Of a DNA stretch of 48,954 nt, positions 1-9,647 are shown piece by piece. The DNA lies in assembly GCA_947499735.1 (NCBI GenBank), contig CANMPP010000009.1, positions 1-48,954 on the forward strand, given 5' to 3'. The DNA comes from an uncultured Pelagimonas sp. Its GTDB lineage: Bacteria; Pseudomonadota; Alphaproteobacteria; Rhodobacterales; Rhodobacteraceae. The translations under genes and the position numbers were made by a program. Numbering within the stretch: position 1 is the stretch's first letter; each line of letters starts with the position of its first letter. A model generated the notes under the pieces. It was not told the origin of the DNA. It saw nothing but the letters and a program-made list of their open reading frames with translations, and made no database searches.

Positions 1-75
1 TGGTACTCCGTACGAGAATCGAACTCGTCTTTCCAGGTTGAAAACCTGGCGTCCTAACCGATAGACGAACGGAGC
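1..75 (-). tRNA. tRNA-Glu (UUC)
   Basis: The reverse complement folds as a cloverleaf. A seven-base acceptor stem (GCTCCGT with ACGGAGT, closing on a G-U pair) is followed by discriminator A and an encoded CCA. The anticodon loop TTTTCAA lies between CCAGG and CCTGG and gives anticodon TTC. The T loop TTCGATT is present. The gene touches the left window edge but appears complete. It lies downstream of recJ on the same strand. Confidence 0.95.
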
Positions 76-171
76 ACATCTGGCGTGAAGCGGCTTTTAG
101 ACAGACAGGCCTGCGAGGGCAAGAGGGAAATACATTTTTTTTGTCATACTCTGCCCGAAAATATCATCACA

Positions 172-1920
172 CTAGGGATCAGAGGGTGCAGCATCTTCTA
201 TTTGCAACTGCGGGTTGCGACGACCACCCCATTCGTTGACTTCCAAACGGCCCGCTAGGTGAAATCGTTTGCCGCTATGACCGACAATCGCCGGCCCAAT
301 CGGACCATCCATAGCCCCGAAACAGATGCCATCCAGCCGGTTGCCCATTTCATCGCCAAACGTGACCTTCAAATGGCTGGTGCCAACTGGTTTGCAAAAC
401 GCGATCCGCATATCCGCAAAGGCAAAACGCGGACCAGACGCGCCCGCACCAAAAGGACCTGCTTGTTGCATCTGTTCGATCAAAGCGACCTGAGCAGCCC
501 CGGGCATCAGGACGCCATCAAGACGCAAATCAGCCGCTCCGCCCTGCCCCGCGCCCTGTTGCGCCAGTAGTTCACCTAGCCGCTCCATGGCCGGTTCCAA
601 CTGATCCCGTGTCAGGCTAAGACCCGCCGCCATGCGGTGACCACCACCTTTTTCGATCAATCCGTTTGCGGCCAATTTCTGAATCGAAGCACCAAGATCG
701 ACACCATTCACAGATCGCCCAGACCCTTTGCCTGCGCCGTCCTCAAATCCGATGACCACCGCCGGTCGGTTAGTCAATTCCTTCAAACGTGACGCAACAA
801 TGCCAACAACGCCGGGATGCCATCCTTCGCCTGCCGCCCAGACCAGTGGCGCGTCAAAGCCACGTTCTTCTGCCTGTGCTAATGCCGCCGCGCGAACGTT
901 TTCTTCGATCTCACGGCGTTCTTTGTTCAATTGATCAAGGCGCTCGGCCATCGCTTCGGCCTCGACAGGATTCGCACATGCCAATAGGCGTGCCCCCAGA
1001 TCCGCCTGACCAATTCGCCCACCCGCATTGATGCGTGGGCCCAAAACATATCCAAGATGATAGGCCTGAGGTGCCGTATCCAGTCGCGCGACATCAGACA
1101 AGGCAACCAAACCGGGGCGTGCGCGCCGTGACATGATTTTCAAACCTTGCTGCACAAATGCGCGGTTCACACCACGCAAGGGCGCGACATCCGCCACTGT
1201 GCCCAACGCGACAAGATCCAGCATGCCCATCAGGTCAGGCCCCGCCACACCGGCCTCACGCAGTTGGCGCCCTGCTTCGACCAACATCAGAAACACGACC
1301 GCCGCCGCACACAGATGGCCCAGTTCGCCATCTTCATCCTGACGGTTGGGATTTACGACAGCCACACAGTCGGGGACCGTTTCGCCCCCCAAATGGTGGT
1401 CCAACACAACCACATCCGTATCTTTGGCCGCCGCAATGGGTTCAAAGCTAAGCGTGCCGCAATCAACGCAAATGATCAAATCATGGCTTTCCGCCAGTTG
1501 CTGCATCGCGGGCACATTCGGACCATAGCCTTCATCAATACGATCAGGCACATAGAGCGTGGCGCTGTGCCCTTGCTGGGCGAACCAATCCAACAAAAGG
1601 GCAGCCGAGGTGCCACCATCCACGTCATAATCCGCAAACACCGCTATCTTTTCGCGCGCCTTGGCGGCGGCAATAACGCGGGATGCTGCGGCCTCCATGT
1701 CCCGCAAACTGCGTGGGTTCGGCATAAGATCCCGCAATTTTGGCGACAAGTATTCACCAACTTCGTGCGGGTCCACGCCAAGGCGGGCCAGAACCTGTGC
1801 CAAGGACAATGGCACATGCGAGGTTTGCACAATGGCCTCTGCCTGACGCTGAATTTCAACCTCGGGCCCAACCCAGCAACGACCAGATAAAGACGCCTCG
1901 ACACCCAAGAACCCTCTCAT
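172..1920 (-). CDS. recJ: Single-stranded-DNA-specific exonuclease RecJ
   Basis: RecJ is the 5'-3' single-strand exonuclease used in RecF-pathway recombination and mismatch repair. The 582-residue length is usual for the family. The DHH phosphoesterase domain is seen as DYDVDGG (about residues 98-104), CVDCGT (about 151-156) and the signature DHH (about 174-176). The second domain is recognised by GWHPGVVGIVASRLKE and the glycine/histidine motif GGGHRMAAG, both typical of DHHA1. All visible metal-ligand motifs are present, so the enzyme should be active. It lies on the same strand as hom, separated by about 160 bases that hold the hom terminator, so it is probably transcribed on its own. Confidence 0.96.
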   Translation of the reverse strand: MRGFLGVEASLSGRCWVGPEVEIQRQAEAIVQTSHVPLSLAQVLARLGVDPHEVGEYLSPKLRDLMPNPRSLRDMEAAASRVIAAAKAREKIAVFADYDVDGGTSAALLLDWFAQQGHSATLYVPDRIDEGYGPNVPAMQQLAESHDLIICVDCGTLSFEPIAAAKDTDVVVLDHHLGGETVPDCVAVVNPNRQDEDGELGHLCAAAVVFLMLVEAGRQLREAGVAGPDLMGMLDLVALGTVADVAPLRGVNRAFVQQGLKIMSRRARPGLVALSDVARLDTAPQAYHLGYVLGPRINAGGRIGQADLGARLLACANPVEAEAMAERLDQLNKERREIEENVRAAALAQAEERGFDAPLVWAAGEGWHPGVVGIVASRLKELTNRPAVVIGFEDGAGKGSGRSVNGVDLGASIQKLAANGLIEKGGGHRMAAGLSLTRDQLEPAMERLGELLAQQGAGQGGAADLRLDGVLMPGAAQVALIEQMQQAGPFGAGASGPRFAFADMRIAFCKPVGTSHLKVTFGDEMGNRLDGICFGAMDGPIGPAIVGHSGKRFHLAGRLEVNEWGGRRNPQLQIEDAAPSDP

Positions 1921-2031
1921 GTCAGGTCCCGGTCTTGATCTGAATGTTGTGTAATCTGCATAAACCGTCTCGCCCTGCGCGTTTCAGGCTGAATACCAGC
2001 CCCCCCGCCAAGCGGGAAGTTAAAAACGCAT

Positions 2032-2060
2032 ATCCGGCCGTGTTTCAAAACAGGCCGGAT
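2032..2060 (-). terminator. Hairpin downstream of hom
   Basis: An eight-base GC-rich stem (ATCCGGCC with GGCCGGAT, loop 13) lies 22 bases past the hom stop. On the minus strand it is followed by a short T-rich stretch. It is probably the rho-independent terminator of hom and separates hom from recJ. Confidence 0.6.
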
Positions 2061-2081
2061 GCAAAAGGATTTGGGATCTGG

Positions 2082-3368
2082 TCAGACTTCTTCGATCCGA
2101 ATGGCAACGGGCCGACCAACTGTCACGTCGCTGTCTTTAAGCTGCTCTAGCGCTGCATTCAAATTGTCAGACGTCGTTTTATGGGTCACGATCAAAACCG
2201 GGGCCGAGCCAGATTCATGCGCGTATTGGCGCATTCTATCGATCGACACGCCATTATCGCCCAGCGCGGCCGTGATCTTGGCCAAGGCCCCCGGCTTATC
2301 CACCAGTGTCAGACGCAGGTAATAACGCGCAACAGCAGCGGAACGCGCAGCAGGTGCATCTTTCAATGTGCTTGCTGGCTGACCAAATGTGGTTAGGCGT
2401 GTGCCCCGGGCGATATCGATGATATCGCTCAACACCGCACTTGCGGTTGGCCCCTCGCCTGCACCCGCGCCACGCAGCACGATTTGACCGACCTCATCGC
2501 CTTCCAACACAACCATATTTGTGCCGCCCTGCAGCTGCGCCATGGGCGAACTGTCAGACACCAAACAGGGCGTCATGCTTTGCTCTAATCCGCGACCCGT
2601 GATCTGGGCAACGCCGAGCAATTTAATCTTATAACCCAAATCAGCAGCCTGACGAATGTCATCCAGCGTGATGTCTTGGATCCCTTCCAATTCAACACCC
2701 GCAAAATTGACCTTTGTGCCAAAAGCAATTGACGACAAAATCGCCAGTTTATGCCCGGCATCAATGCCGCCAACATCCAAATTTGGATCTGCCTCTAGAT
2801 ATCCAAGGCGACCACATTCATCAAAGAGCACGTTGTACCCTTGGCCGGTTTCTTCCATGCGCGTCAGAATGTAGTTGCAGGTGCCGTTCATCACACCCAA
2901 GACACGGGTAATTCCGTTACCTGCCAGACCTTCGGTCAACGATTTGACGACAGGAATGCCCCCGGCAACGGCGGCTTCAAAGCGCAGAACAAGATCTGCG
3001 GCTTCTGCAGTTTCAGCCAAAGTCTGACCATGTTCGGCCAGCAAAGCTTTGTTTGCCGTGACCACATCTTTACCTGCGGCCAAAGCGGCTTCGATCGCGT
3101 CTTTGGCTGGGCCTTCGCTGCCACCGACCAATTCAACAAACACATCCACGTCATCGCGTTTTGCCAGGGCAACAGGATCCGTTTCCCAAGCATAAGGTGT
3201 CAGGTCAACGCCCCGGTCTTTGCTTTGGCTGCGAGCAGACACGGCTGTGATTTTGATTTTACGACCGGTGCGCGCTTCCAGAAGCGCCGCCTTTTCTTCG
3301 ATGATTCTGACAACACCGACGCCGACCGTTCCCAGCCCTGCAATCCCAAGACGCAATGGTTCTGACAT
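2082..3368 (-). CDS. hom: Homoserine dehydrogenase
   Basis: The enzyme reduces aspartate semialdehyde to homoserine with NAD(P)H, on the way to threonine, methionine and isoleucine. The N-terminal Rossmann motif GLGTVGVGVV is at residues 11-20 and a conserved ANKALL segment (probable catalytic Lys) is near 105. The central catalytic domain contains MNGTCNYIL and GYLEADP, both strong family signatures. The last 80 residues form an ACT domain (LVDKPGALAKITAAL), which in this family gives feedback control by threonine. At 428 residues it is full length. The start is ATG. It is followed by a hairpin and then recJ. Confidence 0.97.
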   Translation of the reverse strand: MSEPLRLGIAGLGTVGVGVVRIIEEKAALLEARTGRKIKITAVSARSQSKDRGVDLTPYAWETDPVALAKRDDVDVFVELVGGSEGPAKDAIEAALAAGKDVVTANKALLAEHGQTLAETAEAADLVLRFEAAVAGGIPVVKSLTEGLAGNGITRVLGVMNGTCNYILTRMEETGQGYNVLFDECGRLGYLEADPNLDVGGIDAGHKLAILSSIAFGTKVNFAGVELEGIQDITLDDIRQAADLGYKIKLLGVAQITGRGLEQSMTPCLVSDSSPMAQLQGGTNMVVLEGDEVGQIVLRGAGAGEGPTASAVLSDIIDIARGTRLTTFGQPASTLKDAPAARSAAVARYYLRLTLVDKPGALAKITAALGDNGVSIDRMRQYAHESGSAPVLIVTHKTTSDNLNAALEQLKDSDVTVGRPVAIRIEEV

Positions 3369-3476
3369 GAGGGCTGTTCCTTCTGCTGGATCCGTTGACG
3401 CGTATTGCGCCCGTCAGACCGCTTAATGAACTGTCTCGGAATGTGCAACCAACAGCTGCGTTCAAATGCGCGTCAC

Positions 3477-3785
3477 CTAACGCACCCCACGTTCCATCCG
3501 ACGCCTTTGCGCTGGTTCTATGACAGGCCCTTGCAAGCGCGCCACCTTGGCCTGCAACGCGGCGAGGCGAGATTGAAGGTCATCGATATCGCCCTCTGTG
3601 GCCAGCGGCTCCGGGGCCGCCAACACGTCATCAAGTGGCAAAAGGGTCGGATAATCCGACGATTGCGTTGACGCCCCTTGGAACGGAACATCAGGAAAGG
3701 ACACGCATGCACCAATCCCGACGCAAAACGCCAATGCACACCCCGACCTGCCCCAGCTGGACGGACCTTTATGTGCTTTTCGCAC
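3477..3785 (-). CDS. Small predicted lipoprotein, function unknown
   Basis: I do not recognise a named family. With a GTG start at 3785 (AGGAAG about 11 bases upstream) the protein is 102 residues. It opens with a basic stretch, a short hydrophobic run and the lipobox-like IGAC, which would make it an exported lipoprotein. The C-terminal half (DIDDLQSRLAALQAKVARLQ) is a short predicted coiled coil. An ATG at 3815 in the same frame would add ten residues before the basic stretch. It lies between hom and lolD, all on the same strand. A LolCD exporter is next door, but I see no direct link. Confidence 0.6.
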   Translation of the reverse strand: MRKAHKGPSSWGRSGCALAFCVGIGACVSFPDVPFQGASTQSSDYPTLLPLDDVLAAPEPLATEGDIDDLQSRLAALQAKVARLQGPVIEPAQRRRMERGVR

Positions 3786-3870
3786 GGATACTGGCGCTTC
3801 CTGAGATAAATGCATTTATGAAACCTATAAACCTACCGGAATTTTTGCCTCAAGCCTCTGCCACAAACAA

Positions 3871-3894
3871 GGTGGAACTTATCAGCGTTCCACC
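3871..3894 (-). terminator. Hairpin straddling the lolD stop codon
   Basis: GGTGGAAC (3871-3878) and GTTCCACC (3887-3894) form a perfect eight-base stem. The lolD stop (3882-3884) lies in its loop, so the last codons of lolD form one arm. On the minus strand the stem is followed by a T-rich tail (TTGTTTG). It is likely the lolCD terminator. Confidence 0.6.
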
Positions 3895-4580
3895 AGGCGA
3901 CCAGCCTCCAATTCAACAACCCGGTCCATACGTTTTGCCAAATCCAGATTGTGGGTGGCCACAAGCGCGGCAAGCCCGGTTTCCCGCGCCATGTCTACCA
4001 GCGCTGCAAACACACGATCTGACGTGCCGGGATCCAGATTGCCGGTTGGTTCATCTGCGAGCAACAGGTTGGGTTTATTGGCCAATGCCCGACAAATCGC
4101 AACGCGCTGCGCCTCGCCGCCAGACAAAGCCGCCGGGCGGTGATCTGCACGGTCATTCAATCCAACAAGGTCAAGCAAGGCTTGCGCGCGGTGCTCTGCC
4201 TCGGCAGGCAAAATGCCATTGGCAGCCTGCGGCAGCGTGATGTTTTCCAGCGCAGAAAATTCAGGCAACAAATGGTGGAACTGATAGACAAACCCCAGCC
4301 GATCCCGGCGCATGATCGTACGTTTCTGATCCGATTGTGATTGCATTTCATCGCCGCAGATCTCGACCTGCCCCGTATCGGGTGTATCCAGCAGTCCCGC
4401 AATATGCAGCAGCGTGGATTTACCAGACCCCGACGGCGCAACAAGAGCCACCATTTCGCCCGCTTTGATTTCAAGATCTATGCCTTGCAAAACCGGGACC
4501 TCGCCATGATGTCCCTTATTATAGGTCTTTTCGATCCCGCTGAGGCGTAGAACCACGTTTGAAGAGGACATGTTATTCAT
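3882..4580 (-). CDS. lolD: Lipoprotein-releasing ABC transporter ATPase LolD
   Basis: LolD powers extraction of outer-membrane lipoproteins from the inner membrane for transfer to LolA. All ABC ATPase motifs are visible: Walker [10 protein letters not shown] (48-56), Q-loop Q100, signature LSGGEAQRV (152-160), Walker B LLLADEP (172-178) and H-loop H210. The first Walker A residue is Ala instead of the usual Gly, which is a tolerated change. The start at 4580 overlaps the end of lolC by 8 bases, so the two are translationally coupled. A second in-frame Met three codons later (MSSSNV) is an alternative start. Confidence 0.95.
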   Translation of the reverse strand: MNNMSSSNVVLRLSGIEKTYNKGHHGEVPVLQGIDLEIKAGEMVALVAPSGSGKSTLLHIAGLLDTPDTGQVEICGDEMQSQSDQKRTIMRRDRLGFVYQFHHLLPEFSALENITLPQAANGILPAEAEHRAQALLDLVGLNDRADHRPAALSGGEAQRVAICRALANKPNLLLADEPTGNLDPGTSDRVFAALVDMARETGLAALVATHNLDLAKRMDRVVELEAGRLVER

Positions 4581-5859
4581 AGCGCAGGGCCTCTACTGGG
4601 TTCATACGTGCCGCGCGCCATGCAGGGAACAATGTGATGATAAAGCTCAATCCGATCGACAGACCAACCGCGGTGAGCACGTCCACCATTTGCAATTTTG
4701 CCGGCAAATAATAGATCCCGCGGATGGACGGATCCCAAACGCCGCCGCCAGAGAAGGCATTTACGAAGGCAAATATTGGATCGATGAACAGGGCAAATAG
4801 GCAGCCAAGGATAACCCCACAAACCGTGCCAATCGTACCGTTAAAGGCCCCACATAGGAAAAAGACCCGCATAATGGACCCCTCGGTTAGGCCCATCGTG
4901 CGCAAAATTCCAATATCCCGCCCCTTGTTCTTTACCAACATGATCAAGCCCGAGACGATGTTCATTGAGGCCACCAGCACCAGACCGGACAGCAGCACGA
5001 ACATGACATTATCCTCAATATCCAAAGCCCGCAAAAACCCTTGTGACGCCTGTTGCCATGTCCAGACGAACAAAGTTGGCCCTGTGGCTGATTGCAAATC
5101 AGATGAAATTTTCTCAACGTTTTCAGGCTTTTCGATCATCACTTCGATGACATCTGCGGCCCCTTCGCGGTTGAAATACAGCTGCGCTTCCTCAAAGGGC
5201 ATATAGACCCGTGTGCGGTCGATATCGTAGCGACCTGCTGTAAATACATATGTCACCTCATACGATTTCACGCGAGGGGACACACCAAATGCAGTTTTGA
5301 CACCATCTGGTGAAATCAATTTGACCTTGTCACCCAAGGACACGCCCAGCTCTAACGCAATACCAGACCCAAGCGCAATTCCGCGTTCATAGGTTTCGAT
5401 ATCGCCCAGCGCTGTTTCAGGATCGTTGATACGCGGGATATTTTTCAAATCTTCCAGCGCAATGCCAAAGATTTCAGCGGCCGAGTTGGTCCCATTGGAA
5501 TTGACCATCACCTGCCCTTTTACCAAAGGCGCGGTATGCGTCACACCGGGCACATTGCGCAGAGCTTCAGCCTTTTCCACATAATCAGGAATGTTGCGAA
5601 CCAAGCGACCGAATTCATCTTCGCGCGACACCGGATGCATTGTGGCATGTGCATTTGCCCCAACGATCGTGTCGACAAATTCAGCGCGAAACCCAGCCCG
5701 CACAGCCATCGTCGCAATCAGGATCATCACAGCCAAGGTGATGCCGATCAGGCTGATCCATGTCATCACCGAAACGCCCCCTTCGGCCCGTTTCGCGCGC
5801 AGATAGCGCCACGCGATTTTCCATTCAAAGGGCGCAAACGGCATGGTCTTGCGGGGCAT
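4573..5859 (-). CDS. lolC: Lipoprotein-releasing ABC transporter permease LolC/LolE
   Basis: This is the inner-membrane partner of LolD. The N-terminal segment [13 protein letters not shown] is followed by a membrane helix (about 33-53). A long periplasmic domain comes next, then three C-terminal helices with the MacB/FtsX-like pattern and the ending NPVEALRYE, all typical of LolC/E. It is 428 residues. Many alphaproteobacteria have one permease that serves as a homodimer, and only one permease is present here. It is followed by lolD with overlapping ends and is divergent from the aminotransferase at 6024. Confidence 0.95.
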   Translation of the reverse strand: MPRKTMPFAPFEWKIAWRYLRAKRAEGGVSVMTWISLIGITLAVMILIATMAVRAGFRAEFVDTIVGANAHATMHPVSREDEFGRLVRNIPDYVEKAEALRNVPGVTHTAPLVKGQVMVNSNGTNSAAEIFGIALEDLKNIPRINDPETALGDIETYERGIALGSGIALELGVSLGDKVKLISPDGVKTAFGVSPRVKSYEVTYVFTAGRYDIDRTRVYMPFEEAQLYFNREGAADVIEVMIEKPENVEKISSDLQSATGPTLFVWTWQQASQGFLRALDIEDNVMFVLLSGLVLVASMNIVSGLIMLVKNKGRDIGILRTMGLTEGSIMRVFFLCGAFNGTIGTVCGVILGCLFALFIDPIFAFVNAFSGGGVWDPSIRGIYYLPAKLQMVDVLTAVGLSIGLSFIITLFPAWRAARMNPVEALRYE

Positions 5860-6023
5860 TCGCCTCTCCTCGTTATTTATAGCTGTCTGTGCAGCCTCGC
5901 TGCTGAACGGTCAAGCATAAGCCGATAATAATCGCCAGTTTTTGCGGGTTGTCGCCTTGTTGCGCGAAATTCCTTCAGAACCCTTGCTTGTCGCCGCTCA
6001 TCAGTCGGACTAAGAGGGGCGTC

Positions 6024-7136
6024 ATGACATTACGACGCCAGCCAAATCTGATTCAATCCCTTCCCTCAACTGTACCTTTCGTTGGGCCAGAAACCCTGGA
6101 ACGCCAAGCCGGGCGTGCCTTTGACGCACGCCTTGGGGCCAATGAAAACGGGTTTGGAGCATCCCCGAAGGCGCTGAAAGCCATCCGCGATGCAGCAAGT
6201 GAGTCTTGGAAATATGGCGACCCAACCAGTTTTGAACTGAAACAAGCCCTTTCACAGCATTTGGGATGTGGACCAGAGAACTTGGTTGTCGGTGAAGGCA
6301 TCGATGGGTTGCTGGGCTATTTGGTACGCCTATTTATCGAACAGGGTGATCGCGTTGTGACATCAGATGGCGCATATCCAACCTTCAACTATCATGTTGC
6401 TGGCTTTGGCGGTGTCTTACACAAAGTCCCTTACGCCGATGACACAGAGGACCTGCCTGCCCTGATTGCCAAGGCGTGCGAAGTTGACGCAAAGCTGATT
6501 TATTTCGCCAATCCAGACAATCCGATGGGCAGTTGGTCAACCGGCGAAAAGATCCAAGAGGCATTGGCTGATCTGCCCGATGGAACGCTTTTGATTTTGG
6601 ATGAAGCCTATATTGAATGCGCACCAGAGGCGGCGCATTTGGATGTGGCATGGGATGACCCGCGCATCATCCGGTTCCGCACTTTTTCCAAGGCTTATGG
6701 CATGGCCGGTGCACGGATAGGATATGGCGTAGGCGCAGCAGATCTAATCCAAAGCTTTGACAAAATCCGCAATCATTTTGGTGTCAACCTGATCGCGCAG
6801 GCCGGCGCATTGGCGGCCCTACAAGATCAGGACTGGCTGGCCCAGATCCAAGAACAAATTGCAACCTCCCGGACCGACATCGCCCGTATCGCCAAGGATA
6901 ACGGCCTAGTTGCATTGCCTTCGGCAACGAATTTTGTCGCGATTGATTGCGGGAAAGACGGCGATTTTGCTCGGGCTGTTTTGGCCGAATTGGGCGAACT
7001 GGGTATTTTTGCGCGCATGCCCGGCGTTTCGCCGCAAGATCGCTGCATTCGCATCAGCTGCGGGCCTGCATCCGACATCGCAAAATTTGAACAGGCCCTG
7101 CCCAAAGCGTTGCACAAGCTATCCACGCAAAGTTAA
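6024..7136 (+). CDS. PLP-dependent aminotransferase, HisC-like (class I/II)
   Basis: Fold-type I aminotransferase related to histidinol-phosphate aminotransferase. Numbered from the chosen start, NPDNP is at 163-167, DEAY at 193-196, the PLP lysine in FSKAYGMAGARIGY at 223, and a C-terminal arginine-bearing IRISCG near 350. I chose ATG 6024 because GAGGGG sits five bases upstream and family homology begins right after. The frame runs open back to 5949 but without a family match. Whether it serves histidine synthesis or another amino acid cannot be told. It stands alone, divergent from lolC. Confidence 0.88.
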   Translation: MTLRRQPNLIQSLPSTVPFVGPETLERQAGRAFDARLGANENGFGASPKALKAIRDAASESWKYGDPTSFELKQALSQHLGCGPENLVVGEGIDGLLGYLVRLFIEQGDRVVTSDGAYPTFNYHVAGFGGVLHKVPYADDTEDLPALIAKACEVDAKLIYFANPDNPMGSWSTGEKIQEALADLPDGTLLILDEAYIECAPEAAHLDVAWDDPRIIRFRTFSKAYGMAGARIGYGVGAADLIQSFDKIRNHFGVNLIAQAGALAALQDQDWLAQIQEQIATSRTDIARIAKDNGLVALPSATNFVAIDCGKDGDFARAVLAELGELGIFARMPGVSPQDRCIRISCGPASDIAKFEQALPKALHKLSTQS

Positions 7137-7160
7137 CGCCGTTTCAACCTCGTATCCTGC

Positions 7161-7439
7161 ATGATCAAGAGGATTCCCCCTCTTAGCCCGTTTTGGATTC
7201 TCATGCATATCGTTCATCAATATCTTAATCAGATCAAAGATCACTTACGCGAGGCCGATTTGACAACGTTGGCCGTTCACCTGTTTTGGATTTTCGCCAT
7301 GATTTGGTGGATGTTTGGTTTCACGACAATGTTGGTCTGTGCGGCTGTCATGAATCAGGCAATCACCACGGTGGAACGCCGCCGCAGTGACCACAACCTG
7401 AATGGCGCGCCTTCCGGATCAGGTCAGGAAGACGCGTAA
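7161..7439 (+). CDS. Small single-pass membrane protein, unknown
   Basis: The predicted 92-residue protein has one strongly hydrophobic, Trp-rich helix (about 43-66, with WIFAMIWWMFGF) and a polar C-terminus. I do not recognise a family. Start choice is uncertain: ATG 7161 lacks a clear ribosome site, and ATG 7203 (MHIVHQ) is an alternative that begins just before the helix. It follows the aminotransferase by 24 bases and may be cotranscribed. It converges with the gene ending at 7450. Confidence 0.5.
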   Translation: MIKRIPPLSPFWILMHIVHQYLNQIKDHLREADLTTLAVHLFWIFAMIWWMFGFTTMLVCAAVMNQAITTVERRRSDHNLNGAPSGSGQEDA

Positions 7440-7449
7440 CTGCGCGAAA

Positions 7450-8700
7450 CTAGACGTCCACGACGCTTTGCGACGCGGCATCCAGATTGGATACCGGGCA
7501 GATTTCCGCAATCACCTTTGCTGCGGCTGCAACGCCACCCGTTTCATGTGGGGCACCAACAGCTGACAAACCGGCCTCAACCGTGCCAAGCAGGCCAAAG
7601 ATCATCTGCGCGTTCACATGGCCCATATGCCCAAAACGGAAAAAGCCGCGGCCCTCTGGATCGTCTGGCTGCGACATACCAATGCCAAGCCCAAGGGTAA
7701 TGCCCGCTTGCGTTTCGCACCATTTGCGCAGCTGCGCGCCATAGGGCAGCCCCAATCCCATCGATGTGACGGCATGGCTACGTTTGCTGCGATCCTGAAT
7801 ATTTAGACGCAACGCACTATTTCCAGCACCCCATTGCTCTGTCGCCGCCCAGATCGCCTGCGCCAAATACGCATGCCGGTTCCAAACCTGCTCAATCCCT
7901 TCATCGCGGATCATGCCTAGCGCCGTTTTCAGACCGAAAATCAAGTTCACAGGGGGCGTGCCGCCGAAAAATTGATAGAACGCTTCTGGCGATGCACGTT
8001 CGGTCCAATCCCAATAGCGACTGACATGTTTCATCTTTTTGCGTTGCTCGGCAGCACGATCAGAGAAATAAACAAACCCCAACCCCGGAGGCGTCATCAA
8101 TCCTTTTTGCGACGCAGTGACCGCAATATCGATCCCCCAGTCATCAAACAGGAATTCTTCACAGCCCATGGATGCAACACAATCTGCCAACAGCAATGCA
8201 GGGTGACCGGCATCATCCAGCGCTTTACGTAGGCTGAGCATATCGTTGCGCACAGAGCTGGATGTATCCACATGCGTGGCCAGAATAGCCTTGTATTCAT
8301 GGGCTTTGTCAGCAACCAACGCTTCAGAAAACTTTGTTACATCGATGTCTGAACAGGTTCCAAAGTCGATAATATCGACCTCTAGACCGCATGCCGTTGC
8401 TGCAGCGGCCCAACCATGGCCGAAGCGACCCGTGGACAAAACAAGCACTTTGTCACCAGCCGCCAAAACATTGGCCAGCGCAGCATCCCACACGCCATGA
8501 CCATTGCAGATATACATCGCGACTTTAGATTTTTCTGCACGCGCAACATACAGCAGATCTTTCGCAAGACCTGGCATGCTGTCGGCCAATTCGCCTTCAT
8601 AAATATTTGGAGAAGCGCGGTGCATTTCGCGCAAAACAGCATCTGGAATAACGGATGGACCGGGAATGGCGAGATAGGTGCGACCCTGAGACAAGGACAT
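7450..8700 (-). CDS. Class V aminotransferase (alanine/serine-glyoxylate type)
   Basis: A 416-residue fold-type I PLP enzyme of the class V group, which moves amino groups between alanine, serine or aspartate and glyoxylate. The N-terminal LAIPGPSVIPDAVL, THVDTSSSV (142-150), LLLADCVASMG and the PLP lysine in TASQKGLM (199) are all seen. The true substrate pair cannot be read from sequence. It is divergent from the phosphatase gene with a 170-base shared upstream region and stands as a single-gene unit. Confidence 0.87.
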   Translation of the reverse strand: MSLSQGRTYLAIPGPSVIPDAVLREMHRASPNIYEGELADSMPGLAKDLLYVARAEKSKVAMYICNGHGVWDAALANVLAAGDKVLVLSTGRFGHGWAAAATACGLEVDIIDFGTCSDIDVTKFSEALVADKAHEYKAILATHVDTSSSVRNDMLSLRKALDDAGHPALLLADCVASMGCEEFLFDDWGIDIAVTASQKGLMTPPGLGFVYFSDRAAEQRKKMKHVSRYWDWTERASPEAFYQFFGGTPPVNLIFGLKTALGMIRDEGIEQVWNRHAYLAQAIWAATEQWGAGNSALRLNIQDRSKRSHAVTSMGLGLPYGAQLRKWCETQAGITLGLGIGMSQPDDPEGRGFFRFGHMGHVNAQMIFGLLGTVEAGLSAVGAPHETGGVAAAAKVIAEICPVSNLDAASQSVVDV

Positions 8701-8873
8701 AATTTGGGGCTCTCCTGATAGAATAGATTGTCAGTATACAGTCAAACGACTCATCCCGACCGCGGCAACCTACCCCTTTGACCCAAGAGGTCAATTGGGG
8801 CGGAGCAAACTGCTATGCTTGCGACTTTCTTTTTGCACAGGTAGACCGCAAAAGAGGCATCGGGATGTGACGC

Positions 8874-9647
8874 ATGATTGTAAGACTATGGACTTGGCTA
8901 GAAGAGCAGGAGCGCAAACTGCGCAGATCTTTTGGCAAAGACATCTCAACACCAGAAGCACGCCGCTGGGCGCATGCGCATTTCCATCTTTTTGATCACG
9001 CATTTTTACGCAAATACTGGACAAATTTGGAAGAAATTTCGCCCGGTGTCTGGCGCTCTAACCAACCGGATCGCGCGCGTTTGGAACGCTATAAAGGCAT
9101 GGGGGTTAAAACCATTGTCAATCTGCGGGGCGAAGACAAATTTGCGCATTACCTATTGGAAAAAGAAGCATGCGAAGAGCTTAATTTAAAGCTGGTCGAT
9201 GCAAAACTATGGGCCCGCGATGCCCCACCGATCAAACGGATCATGGCCGCCTATGAAGCGGTGCGCGATGCAGAAAAGCCCGTCGTTTTTCATTGTAAAT
9301 CTGGTGCAGATCGGACCGGATTTATTGCGGCCATGTATCTTATGGCCGTTGACGGCGTCCCTGTGGAAGAGGCGCGCAAACAGCTGGCCTTAAAATACTA
9401 TCACTTGGATTTCACCAAGACCGGCATTCAGGATTACATTCTAGATATCTATCGCACGCGCCTAATCTTTGGCGACATATCCTTTGTTGATTGGATCGAA
9501 ACCGAATATTGGCCCCAACCCATCAAAGATGGCTGGGCGGTTCGCGCGCCTTCGATCGATACTGCAAAAGTTCTGATGCAACATGTCGCCGACGGCACCC
9601 GTCCAGAAAAACATAGCAAAGCCGCGCGGGCACAGGCCAACCAATGA
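8874..9647 (+). CDS. Dual-specificity/tyrosine phosphatase family protein
   Basis: Cysteine-based phosphatase. The P-loop HCKSGADRTG has the catalytic Cys at 141 and the phosphate-binding Arg at 147, and the upstream WRSNQPDRARLERY and VNLRGE segments match the dual-specificity fold. Asp116 in WARDAPP could be the general acid. The protein is 257 residues, with no signal peptide. The stop overlaps the next ATG (ATGA), so it is translationally coupled with an MsbA-like exporter. This suggests a role in cell-envelope lipid or glycan metabolism, but the substrate is unknown. Confidence 0.85.
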   Translation: MIVRLWTWLEEQERKLRRSFGKDISTPEARRWAHAHFHLFDHAFLRKYWTNLEEISPGVWRSNQPDRARLERYKGMGVKTIVNLRGEDKFAHYLLEKEACEELNLKLVDAKLWARDAPPIKRIMAAYEAVRDAEKPVVFHCKSGADRTGFIAAMYLMAVDGVPVEEARKQLALKYYHLDFTKTGIQDYILDIYRTRLIFGDISFVDWIETEYWPQPIKDGWAVRAPSIDTAKVLMQHVADGTRPEKHSKAARAQANQ

